Below are positions 26,343 through 34,998 of a stretch of DNA of 57,078 nucleotides, one piece after another; the stretch's first letter is position 1; each line of letters begins with the position of its first letter. The position numbers were made by a program, and so were the translations under genes. The notes beneath the pieces are model-generated. The model did not search any database and was not told the origin of the DNA. It was given only the letters and a program-made list of their open reading frames with translations. The DNA comes from an uncultured Rhodospirillales bacterium (GTDB taxonomy: Bacteria; Pseudomonadota; Alphaproteobacteria; Rhodospirillales; JABHCV01): the NCBI GenBank assembly GCA_938092065.1, contig CALKND010000009.1, forward strand, positions 1 to 57,078. Direction: 5' to 3'.

Positions 26343-28319
26343 ATGGCTAAAAAATCTACGATAACATGGCTTAATTCTTTTCTAAGGCCTTTACGGCAAA
26401 CCTTCAACGAGGTAATTGCCATGTCCGCGTTTATCAACATCTTGGCCCTAGCCGTGCCAATCTTTACTTTGCAGATATATGACCGGGTTGTTGGCTATAA
26501 TGGATTTTCTACATTGCAGGGTCTTGTTGTCGGCATGATTATTATTGTGCTATTTGACTTTATTTTGCGACAGGCACGTTCCCGCATATTGCAAAATTTA
26601 GCACTTCGTATTGATGTTTATGTAAGCCGCAAATTGTTTAACAAGTTTGTGTCGCTTCCTATGCAAACCCTGGAAAATCAGCCGTCAGCTTATTGGTTAT
26701 CTCTGTTTAGCGATGCTGATAACATACGTGAGACACTTTCTGGTAAAACAGCCACTCTCATTATCGATGTACCGTTCGCTATTCTTTTCCTTATCATAAT
26801 TTTATTTATTGCCACACCTGTTGCCTGGGTATTTTTGATAGTCTTGTTCATTTTTACATTTTTTGCATGGCACTCCTCTAATGTTATTGCAGAGGTCAAT
26901 CAAGTTGAGAAAAAAACAGCACAAACCCGCGCTTCACTGATTTCAGAAATGATTAACGCCAGAAGCACCATCAAGGCGTTGTCCCTTGAAACGGTAATGG
27001 CCCCCATGTGGGAAGATATGCAAGCAAAAAATATTGAGGCCTCAGTTGTGCAAAGTACAAAAATAGATAATTTTTCCAATATGAGTGCAAGCCTAACCAT
27101 GGCTGTGTTTATCTGTGTGACCACAGTAGGCGCGCTGGCCATTATTGGCCAACAACTGACTGTCGGAACATTAGTAGCCACCAGTATGCTTAGTAGCCTT
27201 TTGCTTGGCCCTTTGAATCAGTGCGTTGGCAATTGGCGCACTTATTATTCTTTTCGTCAGTCTGTTGATAGGCTGGGAGCATTGTTTGATTTAGTCAGTG
27301 AGCGTCAAGCAAGCCAAGTCAGTATGGATGAGCCTAGAGGCGAGATTACTATAGAAAACATTTCCTTCGCTTATTCTCCAGAGTTACCCAATGTGATTAA
27401 TGGTATTGGGGTTACTTTTAACGACAGCGGAGTACATGCTCTTGTCGGGCCCAACGGTAGCGGTAAATCGACTATGCTAAATCTGATCCAGGGTCTGTAT
27501 AAACCTATGAGTGGGCGGGTTCTCATAGACGGTGCTGATATCTCACAATTCTCACGCAAGGAGATTTCGACATGGATTGGTTTTGTTCCACAGGATTGCA
27601 CATTATTTACAGGGACCGTTCGCGACAATATTGCCTGCCGCCAACTAGATTCCTCTGATGATGAAGTTTTGAGAGCAGCACAGGCTTCGGGCGCACATCA
27701 GTTTATTGTTGATATGCCAGATGGCTACAGCACGGCAATAGGAGAAGCTGGCCATCGCCTGTCTTGTGGTCAACGTCAACGTATCGCAATCGCCCGCGCG
27801 CTTGTTGGGGATCCTCCCGTAGTTCTGCTTGATGATCCTTCAAGTAATCTTGATCGCCAAGCGGAAATGGAATTAAGCAAAACGCTGACGTATCTTGGCA
27901 AGAAACGTAACGTCATTGTCGTAACTCACAGTTCGATTCTTCTTGGCGGTTGCGATGATCTGGTAGCGCTTGACAAAGGCCGTATTCATCTTGCTGGGCT
28001 GCCAAAGGATACTTTGCCTAAGTTATTTGGCAAAGGTGCTGAGCTCGCTCATGTTATGTACTCCGAACCACTGAGCCTTGAGGAGCAACAGCAAAATAAA
28101 ATTGGAGACTCGAAAGATGCTTCACAAGTTCAAACCCAGAAAAAGAGTTCCGCACAAGTGAACAAACTCATAGCTGTGCGAGCAAATAAGGCGCCAACGA
28201 ACAAGTTGATTACTAATCCGGACATTTCTGTTAAGGCACAACGGGAAGAGCAGCCTAAATCAATGGAACAATCTATTAACATCCCTGCACCGCCTGAGAA
28301 AAAAGGTGATAAGCTATGA
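26343..28319 (+). CDS. Type I secretion ABC transporter (permease-ATPase)
   Basis: A 658-residue fusion of a six-helix membrane domain (about 20-310) and ATPase (about 333-560). Walker A G-P-N-G-S-G-K-S-T at 369-377, Q-loop V-P-Q-D, signature L-S-C-G-Q (473-477) and H-loop His529 are present. Walker B reads V-V-L-L-D-D with Asp498 where the catalytic Glu is usual. No N-terminal C39 or C39-like domain, so it resembles the PrtD class. A 95-residue charged tail (565-658) is unusual. Its stop overlaps the adaptor start (ATGA). Confidence 0.92.
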   Translation: MAKKSTITWLNSFLRPLRQTFNEVIAMSAFINILALAVPIFTLQIYDRVVGYNGFSTLQGLVVGMIIIVLFDFILRQARSRILQNLALRIDVYVSRKLFNKFVSLPMQTLENQPSAYWLSLFSDADNIRETLSGKTATLIIDVPFAILFLIIILFIATPVAWVFLIVLFIFTFFAWHSSNVIAEVNQVEKKTAQTRASLISEMINARSTIKALSLETVMAPMWEDMQAKNIEASVVQSTKIDNFSNMSASLTMAVFICVTTVGALAIIGQQLTVGTLVATSMLSSLLLGPLNQCVGNWRTYYSFRQSVDRLGALFDLVSERQASQVSMDEPRGEITIENISFAYSPELPNVINGIGVTFNDSGVHALVGPNGSGKSTMLNLIQGLYKPMSGRVLIDGADISQFSRKEISTWIGFVPQDCTLFTGTVRDNIACRQLDSSDDEVLRAAQASGAHQFIVDMPDGYSTAIGEAGHRLSCGQRQRIAIARALVGDPPVVLLDDPSSNLDRQAEMELSKTLTYLGKKRNVIVVTHSSILLGGCDDLVALDKGRIHLAGLPKDTLPKLFGKGAELAHVMYSEPLSLEEQQQNKIGDSKDASQVQTQKKSSAQVNKLIAVRANKAPTNKLITNPDISVKAQREEQPKSMEQSINIPAPPEKKGDKL

Positions 28320-29614
28320 CGTCTAGCAAGCTTGATGCACTTGTTGAGCACCACCCAGTGCCAAACTGGCGCCTTACTGCGTGGCCTGTGATGTTCTTGC
28401 TTGTTTTCCTTCTTATATGGGCCAGTTTTATGACACTTAAAGAAGTGAGAGTAGCTTTAGGGGTGTTTGTTTCACCCAGCGGCGTAAAGACAATTCAGCA
28501 TCTTGAAGGGGGCGTTGTTGAAGGGATTCATGTTTCAAATGGTCAAGCTGTTAACATGGACACTCCACTAATACTGCTTAATCTTGCAAAATCTGGTGTT
28601 AACCGTGAGGACTTGCTAGTTCGTCTTGATGAACAGTTTTTGTTAAAGGCACGTCATGATGCGGAAGCTCAGGGTAAAAATAAATTTGAATACCCTGAAG
28701 AACTAGCCAAGCGCTTGCCCAAGCAAGTTATTGAGCAGCGCCAAAATTTTAATGCACGGCGTCAAAAGTTGGTCTCATCTACTAATATGTTAGTCCAGAC
28801 GATCAAACAGCGCAGAGAGGGGTTGAAAGAACTTGAGGGGCAACTCAGGGACGTGATGAAAAATTTGCGACTGGGTTTGAAGCGTTTTGAAATGTCGAAG
28901 AATTTACTAAATGATGGCCTAGTGCCTGAAATGGCCCATTTACAGCTAGAAGTTGAAGTGCAAAGCCTAAAGGCTCAAGTCCAAAGCCTTAAAACTTCTG
29001 TGCCACTTGCAAAAGCAGCTGTTTTTGAAGCCGAGAAACAACTTGAAGAAAAGCAAAATCAATTTCGCAGTACTGCTCAAAAAAAATTGTTGAAGATTGA
29101 ACAAACCATCGACCGTATTCAAGTATTGCTGGCTTCTTCGAATGATCAGGGCATGCGTACGATGATCCGCTCGCCTATTGATGGCGTAGTAAAAAAAATG
29201 AAGTATAGTGATATAGGCGAGGTTGTCCCTCCAGGCGAGCCAATTATGGAAATCGTCCCTAAGGGGGCTTCGCTTATTATTGATGCCAGGCTCAATCCAG
29301 CTGATAGAGCTTTTGTTGTCTTGAATCAACCAGCTGTTGTCAAGTTATCAGCGTATGACTACGTGCGTTTCGGTGGTCTTGAAGGCCAAGTGACAATGGT
29401 TGCACCAATTGCGAGCATTGATGAAAAAGGCAAGCCTTATTTCAGGGTTCTTGTTCAAACTTACAAATCTTATCTGGGTAATGATCCTAAGCTCTACAAA
29501 ATTACACCAGGCATGCAGGCAACAGTAGATATTCAAACTGGTGAAAGGTCGCTTATGGAGTTTTTGTTTACGCCGATCATGCAGTTGAAGCACGAGGTCT
29601 ATCGAGAACGTTAG
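28316..29614 (+). CDS. Type I secretion membrane-fusion protein (HlyD/PrtE family)
   Basis: A 432-residue adaptor: a short cytoplasmic N-terminus, one membrane helix (about 22-40), a lipoyl/barrel start (G-V-K-T-I-Q-H-L-E-G-G-V-V near residue 57), a long periplasmic coiled coil (about 100-270) and the returning barrel with I-R-S-P-I-D-G-V-V near residue 286. It links the ABC transporter to an outer-membrane TolC, which is not in the window. Overlaps the ATPase gene by 4 nt. No RTX-type substrate gene is nearby. Confidence 0.94.
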   Translation: MTSSKLDALVEHHPVPNWRLTAWPVMFLLVFLLIWASFMTLKEVRVALGVFVSPSGVKTIQHLEGGVVEGIHVSNGQAVNMDTPLILLNLAKSGVNREDLLVRLDEQFLLKARHDAEAQGKNKFEYPEELAKRLPKQVIEQRQNFNARRQKLVSSTNMLVQTIKQRREGLKELEGQLRDVMKNLRLGLKRFEMSKNLLNDGLVPEMAHLQLEVEVQSLKAQVQSLKTSVPLAKAAVFEAEKQLEEKQNQFRSTAQKKLLKIEQTIDRIQVLLASSNDQGMRTMIRSPIDGVVKKMKYSDIGEVVPPGEPIMEIVPKGASLIIDARLNPADRAFVVLNQPAVVKLSAYDYVRFGGLEGQVTMVAPIASIDEKGKPYFRVLVQTYKSYLGNDPKLYKITPGMQATVDIQTGERSLMEFLFTPIMQLKHEVYRER

Positions 29615-29782
29615 ATCTAGATTTTAAAATGGCATAGCATCTGCTTGCCGAAAAGGGCGTTAAGCATCTACAATATAAATTAAGATTCTACTGTAAATTG
29701 TTTCTATTGTAAAAGTCTCGTTTTAGGCTAACTGTGCAGGTGTAAAGTTTTCGTTGAAACGATGTTGTGATTGGGGAAAAAA

Positions 29783-30577
29783 ATGTCGATATCGACAATC
29801 TTGGCAATTTTAGGCTGCTTTGGTCTATTCGCCGGTTCCATCATTATAAGCACGGACAACGTTGCCGTTTTTCTAAGCCTTTCAAGTTTTATCATGGTAT
29901 TCGGTGGCACCATGTCTGCGATGTTTATTTCTTATGAGCCCCGCTATGTTTTACTTTCTTGTAAATTGATTTTTAAAATATTTGGCGCACCCAGTATGGG
30001 GCGTGACATGTTAAAAGCAGAAATTGGCCGTTTAATAAAATGGTCGTACGCGGTGCAAAAAAATGGTGCTCCTGCTCTTGAATCAGAGTCTAAGAGTGCT
30101 ATCAAAGGGGACCGCTTCATGAAATTCGGCGTAGAAATGGTAATCAGTGGATACACAGGCGACGAAGTCCGCGAAATTTTGACCAACACGGTAGAGACGA
30201 CCTTTGGACGCAATACGGTGCCTGTAGCAATCATCAAAGATATGGGTGCAGGTGCGCCAGCTTTTGGGATGGTCGGCACTTTAGTTGGCCTTATAGTCAT
30301 GCTAGGCGCCATGGGTGGAGACCCATCCCAATTAGGAGCTGGTCTAGCTGTTGCTATGATCACTACACTTTATGGTGTGTTTTTTGCACGCGTTATTTTC
30401 ATGCCAGCTGCGTCAAAGGTGCAACAACGTGAACAGATTATCAAATTCAGGAATTACATAGTGCTTGAAGGGTTGGTCATGCTAGCTGATCGTAAAAGTC
30501 CTCGTTTTATCCAAGACAAACTAAACAGTTTTATCGATCCGGCTATTCATTTTGATATTGATAAAATGAAAAAGTAG
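29783..30577 (+). CDS. MotA/TolQ/ExbB-family proton channel subunit (MotA-like)
   Basis: A 264-residue protein from the ATG at 29783 with GGGG upstream; a TTG at 29771 is also open. Four membrane segments are visible (about 2-20, 28-46, 150-172, 182-205) around a cytoplasmic loop. The G-A-P-A-F-G-M-V-G-T-L-V-G stretch holds the conserved Pro of helix 3 of MotA/PomA stators. Gene order ABC-HlyD-MotA-MotB suggests service to secretion, as SiiAB do for the SPI4 type I system of Salmonella; a flagellar stator is the alternative. No flagellar gene is in the window. Confidence 0.88.
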   Translation: MSISTILAILGCFGLFAGSIIISTDNVAVFLSLSSFIMVFGGTMSAMFISYEPRYVLLSCKLIFKIFGAPSMGRDMLKAEIGRLIKWSYAVQKNGAPALESESKSAIKGDRFMKFGVEMVISGYTGDEVREILTNTVETTFGRNTVPVAIIKDMGAGAPAFGMVGTLVGLIVMLGAMGGDPSQLGAGLAVAMITTLYGVFFARVIFMPAASKVQQREQIIKFRNYIVLEGLVMLADRKSPRFIQDKLNSFIDPAIHFDIDKMKK

Positions 30578-30604
30578 CTCGCCAGAACGAAGGAATAAAA
30601 CCTA

Positions 30605-31417
30605 ATGGCACCAAAGCCGGAACCACCAGAAGAAGCCCCTGACGAGTCATGGATGGCGACGTTTGCCGACATGGTGACCTTACTGATGGCCTTCTTTGTG
30701 ATGCTACTTAACTTTTCAAAAATTGACATTCCAAAGTTTGAGGCCGTTGCTGCTGGTATTGCCAATGAAATTGGTATGGGTGAAAATTCAGCAGAACATC
30801 CTGTTGAAGTAATGAAGCAGGCAGTTGAAGATATTATTGTAGAAATGCAGGCAGACCAAGTTGTAGATGTTCAAACTGATGAAGATGGAAGTTTGGTCAT
30901 TGAAATGGCTGCCGCAGCTTTTTATAAGTCTGGTTCAGCAGAATTTCGTGCTCAAGCAATACCTGTGCTGCAAAAAATAGGTGAGCTCTTGAATGCTCCG
31001 CGTTTCAAGGCGTATCAAATTGAGGTTGCGGGACACACGGATGATGACCCAATTAGAACAGCCAAGTTTCCATCAAACTGGGAGCTTTCTGCCGGGCGTG
31101 CCACCAGTATTGTTCGCTACTTTATTTCTTTGGAAATGGATCGACGTCGTATGAAGGCTGCGGGCTTAGCTGATACTCGTCCAAAGTATCCTAACCGGGA
31201 TAAAGAAGGTAATCCTATTGTTGAAAATCAGTTGGAAAACCGCCGAATAGTCATGACTGCGACGGCAATGTCGCTGGAAGAGCGGGCACAAGTTTTTGGG
31301 GATGCTAAATACGGATTGGTAAAGCAGAAAATGGGCGAGGAAGAAGATGAACAAAAGAAAATTAAAGAGAATAATGCTAGTTCAACTAACGAATTACCAA
31401 AAAAGAGTAAAGATTAG
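30605..31417 (+). CDS. MotB/OmpA-like proton channel partner
   Basis: A 270-residue protein with one N-terminal membrane helix (about 20-42) containing the proton-carrying Asp22 (T-F-A-D-M-V-T-L-L), then an OmpA-like peptidoglycan-binding domain (about 95-225) with G-H-T-D-D and N-R-R-I. A long Lys/Glu-rich tail follows. Together with the MotA-like subunit it should form a peptidoglycan-anchored proton channel. 27 bp after the motA-like gene with AAGGAA upstream. Its last 4 nt overlap the convergent hydrolase gene. Confidence 0.9.
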   Translation: MAPKPEPPEEAPDESWMATFADMVTLLMAFFVMLLNFSKIDIPKFEAVAAGIANEIGMGENSAEHPVEVMKQAVEDIIVEMQADQVVDVQTDEDGSLVIEMAAAAFYKSGSAEFRAQAIPVLQKIGELLNAPRFKAYQIEVAGHTDDDPIRTAKFPSNWELSAGRATSIVRYFISLEMDRRRMKAAGLADTRPKYPNRDKEGNPIVENQLENRRIVMTATAMSLEERAQVFGDAKYGLVKQKMGEEEDEQKKIKENNASSTNELPKKSKD

Positions 31418-32241
31418 TCTAGGCTGATGACCATTCCCTCGCGCGTAACAAAACTGTGTTCCCATATAGCCTGAGCCTCCGCCTCAATAGCATCCATGAA
31501 ATGATCATCGTGGTCAGGTTCGTGATGAAAAATTGCAAATTTTTTCACGTTGGCAGCCTGACACAGTGCTAGTCCTTCGTTCCAAGTTGAATGTCCCCAA
31601 CCGCCCTTAGTTTTAAATTCTTCTTCCGTATAAGTGGAGTCGTAAATAACGAGGTCTGATCCTTCTATCAACTCAAGTATGTTCTGATCAGGCTCACCTG
31701 GAACGTGTTCCGTATCAGTGATGTAGCATACTGATTTTCCGTCGTACTCAATACGGTATCCTGTAGCACCATTCGGGTGTCTTAATGGGGCGGTTCGAAC
31801 GTTAACGTCAGAGTGGATCTTGAACTGTTCCCCGGCTTTGAAGTCTGCAAAGTGGAGTTTAGCCTGCATCGTTTCAAGGGGTACTGGGAACATGGGACCC
31901 AGCATTTGTGCATTGAGGACATCTTGTATGCCGCTGTTCCCATCAACTAAATGCCCAGCCATAATTTTAAATGACCAGCTTGGGTCATAGGCAGGAACAA
32001 AAAATGGAAAACCATTTATGTGGTCCCAATGGGTATGGCTCATCAATAAATGTGCTTCCCGAGCGTCATGTTTCTGCAATTCGTTACCTAGATCGCGGAT
32101 TCCTGTTCCTGCATCAAAAATAATTGTTCTGTCGCCGACTATGACTTGGATGCAACTGGTATTGCCTCCGTACTTAGCGTGTGATGTTGACGGGCAGGCA
32201 ATTGTGCCGCGAACCCCCCAAAAGCGTATATCAAAGGCCAT
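31414..32241 (-). CDS. Metallo-beta-lactamase-fold hydrolase
   Basis: A 275-residue protein with the H-x-H-x-D-H motif (S-H-T-H-W-D-H-I, about residue 85) and further metal ligands (D in V-I-Y-D-S-T-Y and a late F-H-H-E-P-D-H-D-D). The N-terminal W-G-V-R-G-T and G-G-N-T-S-C place it in the PhnP/RNase Z-like family; related proteins are often annotated as class II cAMP phosphodiesterases. Given two adenylate cyclases in the window, cyclic-nucleotide hydrolysis is possible but unproven. Convergent with the MotB-like gene. Confidence 0.88.
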   Translation of the reverse strand: MAFDIRFWGVRGTIACPSTSHAKYGGNTSCIQVIVGDRTIIFDAGTGIRDLGNELQKHDAREAHLLMSHTHWDHINGFPFFVPAYDPSWSFKIMAGHLVDGNSGIQDVLNAQMLGPMFPVPLETMQAKLHFADFKAGEQFKIHSDVNVRTAPLRHPNGATGYRIEYDGKSVCYITDTEHVPGEPDQNILELIEGSDLVIYDSTYTEEEFKTKGGWGHSTWNEGLALCQAANVKKFAIFHHEPDHDDHFMDAIEAEAQAIWEHSFVTREGMVISLD

Positions 32242-32408
32242 ATAACTGCTCCAGACTTTCCTTTAGATGTTACATCACTCACCTTAGGGTCAACATTATG
32301 TATATAATTTTTTACAATATTGAAATTTAGCGAGCGAGTTCACGATTTTTTTTAAATTACATGAACCTTTTATATGAAGAGTAGAGATCGTAGAGCATAA
32401 ATTGCGTT

Positions 32409-33317
32409 TTAAAAAGCAGGCCCATTTGATCTGCTTCTATTCTCAAGACTTTCCTGTGCATCATTCATTGCTATACTGATTTTTTCGAACGCGCGAGCTT
32501 CAAGCTGCCGCACGCGTTCGCGACTGATACTATAACGTTCGCCGAGTTGATCTAGTGTCATGGGACTTTCGTTCAAGCGTCGCTCAGTGATGATATCTTT
32601 TTCACGATCGTTTAACTCGGCCATTGCATCCTCTAAAAGTCCTCGACGGAAAGACAATTCTTGCCCTTCGGCCGTAATTGCTTCTGGTGATGGGCACTCG
32701 GAGACCAATGTGTCTTGGAATTCTGCACCTTCCTCTTCTTGTGACAGGGGAGCATTCAAGGAGGTGTCCCGTGCCATAAGACGGCGGTTCATAGAATTAA
32801 CTTCAACCTCTGACACGTCCATGGCTATTGACAGTTGGGTTAATTGATCTGGGGTTAAGTCACCACTTTCAAGAATATTAAGGCGACTTTTTGTCTTGCG
32901 CAGGCTGAAGAAAAGCTTTTTCTGGGCCGCCATGGTGCCAAGTTTAACCATTGACCAAGAACGCAGAACATATTCTGTAATGGATGCCCTGATCCACCAG
33001 ATAGCATAGGTAGACAATCTGAAACCTCTTTCGGGGTCGAATTTTTTAACTGCCTTCATTAAACCAATGCTGCCTTCTGACACAAGATCAGACACGGGCA
33101 ATCCATACCCGCGATAACCCATAGCTATCTTTGCTACAAGGCGAAGGTGTGATGTTACTAATTTATGGGCTGCATCAGTATCATCATGCTCAGCATAGCT
33201 CTTGGCTAGCATGTATTCTTCATCTTTTTCAAGAATAGGGTATGACCAAGCTTCCTTGAAAAAACTAGTGAGCCCTACATCAATATTAGTAGTTGGTAAA
33301 TTTGTTGTGTTTGCCAT
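32409..33317 (-). CDS. rpoH: RNA polymerase heat-shock sigma factor RpoH
   Basis: A 302-residue group 3 sigma-70 factor. Region 2 has D-L-V-S-E-G-S-I-G-L-M-K and R-L-S-T-Y-A-I-W-W-I-R; the RpoH box Q-K-K-L-F-F-S-L-R lies near residue 128; region 4 has the S-R-E-R-V-R-Q-L-E-A helix-turn-helix. It directs the heat-shock regulon and, in some alphaproteobacteria, part of the singlet-oxygen response downstream of RpoE, relevant to the rpoE-chrR locus here. AGGAGG precedes the ATG. Divergent from ispH. Confidence 0.97.
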   Translation of the reverse strand: MANTTNLPTTNIDVGLTSFFKEAWSYPILEKDEEYMLAKSYAEHDDTDAAHKLVTSHLRLVAKIAMGYRGYGLPVSDLVSEGSIGLMKAVKKFDPERGFRLSTYAIWWIRASITEYVLRSWSMVKLGTMAAQKKLFFSLRKTKSRLNILESGDLTPDQLTQLSIAMDVSEVEVNSMNRRLMARDTSLNAPLSQEEEGAEFQDTLVSECPSPEAITAEGQELSFRRGLLEDAMAELNDREKDIITERRLNESPMTLDQLGERYSISRERVRQLEARAFEKISIAMNDAQESLENRSRSNGPAF

Positions 33318-33735
33318 ATTTCATATCCTCCTTGAAGAAGCAATATGTTAAAGCACCGTGCTTGGGCATGGTCACGGGGCAACCAAAAGTCTATTGTTCC
33401 CACCTTAAAGGTCGAGAAGGCTAATTTTCGGCCCCCTCTGGGCACCGACACATAATTTTATCAAATGGAGTATGTGTGTCAATGGTTTTAGCAATTCAAA
33501 TAGAAAGTGACTATCTCAACATTTGTTTAACTTCAGTATTTAATTTAATTTTTTTCTAACTCTTTTTACGATCAAATTTTAATATTGGATCAAACATCTC
33601 ATTTCAGTAGCACATGTTGTTGATAGTGCAGTAACTCTGTGCTTTCAGTGGTTCAGTTCCTTTATCTTTGTGCTTTCAGTGATTCAGCATTATGTATTGA
33701 GGATCGAAAATATAATGAAAGTATTGGTCGCCTAG
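33318..33735. promoter_or_regulatory. Divergent rpoH-ispH control region
   Basis: A 418-bp gene-free stretch with the rpoH leader at the left and the ispH leader at the right. Near ispH there is a 19-bp direct repeat (33638-33656 and 33669-33687). No terminators or RNA genes recognised. Confidence 0.5.
33638..33687 (+). repeat. Direct repeat upstream of ispH
   Basis: TGTGCTTTCAGTG(G/A)TTCAG occurs at 33638-33656 and again at 33669-33687, identical at 18 of 19 positions. The 31-bp period is close to three helical turns, and the second copy ends about 48 bp before the ispH ATG, as expected of tandem regulator sites. Confidence 0.6.
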
Positions 33736-34686
33736 ATGAAACGAAAATTTAATATTTTTCTCGCTAATCCCCGTGGGTTTTGTGCGGGTGTTGTTAGGGC
33801 TATAGAAATTGTCAATAAAGCGATTGATCGATATGGCGCACCAGTGTATGTGCGCCACGAAATTGTTCATAACAAGCGAGTTATTGAAAATTTACGTGCC
33901 CGTGGCGCTGTATTTGTTAAGGAACTAAAAGATATCCCTGACGGAGCGGTCACTGTCTTTAGTGCCCATGGTGTATCGGAAGCTATTGAAAAAAATGCAA
34001 ATGAGCGTGGTCTACCTGTCATTGATGCGACGTGTCCCCTAGTAACAAAGGTTCACATTGAGGGCCGCCGTCATGCGGACCAGGGTCTTGAGGTCGTTAT
34101 GATAGGCCACAATGGGCATCCAGAGGTTGAAGGAACCCGTGGACGTATTCCAGGTGGCGTTCAGGTCATATCCAGCAGCGAGGAAGTTTTGAGCCTCAAG
34201 GTGCACGATAGTAAAAAACTAGCCTTTGTTACACAAACGACCCTGAGTGTGGATGATACCAGCAACATCATTAACTCCTTGCGCAAGCGCTTTCCAGACA
34301 TTCAGGGCCCCGATCTGAAAGATATTTGCTATGCTACCCAAAATCGACAACAGTCTGTTCGTGATCTCTGTGGGCACATTGATCTGCTGTTGGTAGTAGG
34401 TGCACAAAATAGTTCAAACTCTAATCGGCTTAAGGAAATTGGAGATGAGATGCAGGTTGAAAGTTATTTGATTGATGATGTGGATGCTCTTAATGAAGAG
34501 TGGCTGGATGGAGTTTCATCCATTGGTGTAACTGCAGGGGCTTCTGCACCTGAGGTTCTGGTTGAAGAATTGCTCGCACGTTTGGGTGCTCTGGGCGAGT
34601 TGAGAATCAAGGAAAACTCATTTACTATTGAAAACACTTATTTTAAATTACCTAAGATTTTAAGGGAACCCATTGATGGCCAATGA
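33736..34686 (+). CDS. ispH: 4-hydroxy-3-methylbut-2-enyl diphosphate reductase
   Basis: A 316-residue IspH (LytB). The three 4Fe-4S cysteines are seen in R-G-F-C-A-G-V near residue 16, D-A-T-C-P-L-V near residue 100 and D-I-C-Y-A-T-Q near residue 198; the E-G-T-R and G-A-x-N-S-S-N-S motifs are also present. It performs the last step of the MEP isoprenoid pathway and supplies IPP and DMAPP for the hpn genes that follow and for quinones. Monocistronic, with tandem direct repeats in its upstream region. Confidence 0.97.
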   Translation: MKRKFNIFLANPRGFCAGVVRAIEIVNKAIDRYGAPVYVRHEIVHNKRVIENLRARGAVFVKELKDIPDGAVTVFSAHGVSEAIEKNANERGLPVIDATCPLVTKVHIEGRRHADQGLEVVMIGHNGHPEVEGTRGRIPGGVQVISSSEEVLSLKVHDSKKLAFVTQTTLSVDDTSNIINSLRKRFPDIQGPDLKDICYATQNRQQSVRDLCGHIDLLLVVGAQNSSNSNRLKEIGDEMQVESYLIDDVDALNEEWLDGVSSIGVTAGASAPEVLVEELLARLGALGELRIKENSFTIENTYFKLPKILREPIDGQ

Positions 34687-34998
34687 TTAGGGTTGTTAAA
34701 GAGTGAGTGGCTATAGGGTTTAGCCAAACGACATTGAATGTTATCGCACAAGATATAATAAAAACTAACTTGTCAGCATACTGGACACAAAAAAGGCATT
34801 AGACATTGGGGTAATATTTTTTACGTCGAAGAAATATTTGTTTTTTGGTTCCTGTTACCTAGCCAGAGCAGTCTCGTGATGGTCGCTTAGAGGTTATATT
34901 TAGAAACTATTTATTTTTGAAAATGCCACGACACTCATATATTTGCATTACATGCAGAAATATCAGATGATCACCTCAAGCATTACAAAATATAATCC
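34687..34998. other. Convergent gap between ispH and hpnE
   Basis: 312 bp of AT-rich sequence between two 3' ends. No ORF with coding character and no clear hairpin-plus-T-run terminator was found. Confidence 0.35.
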
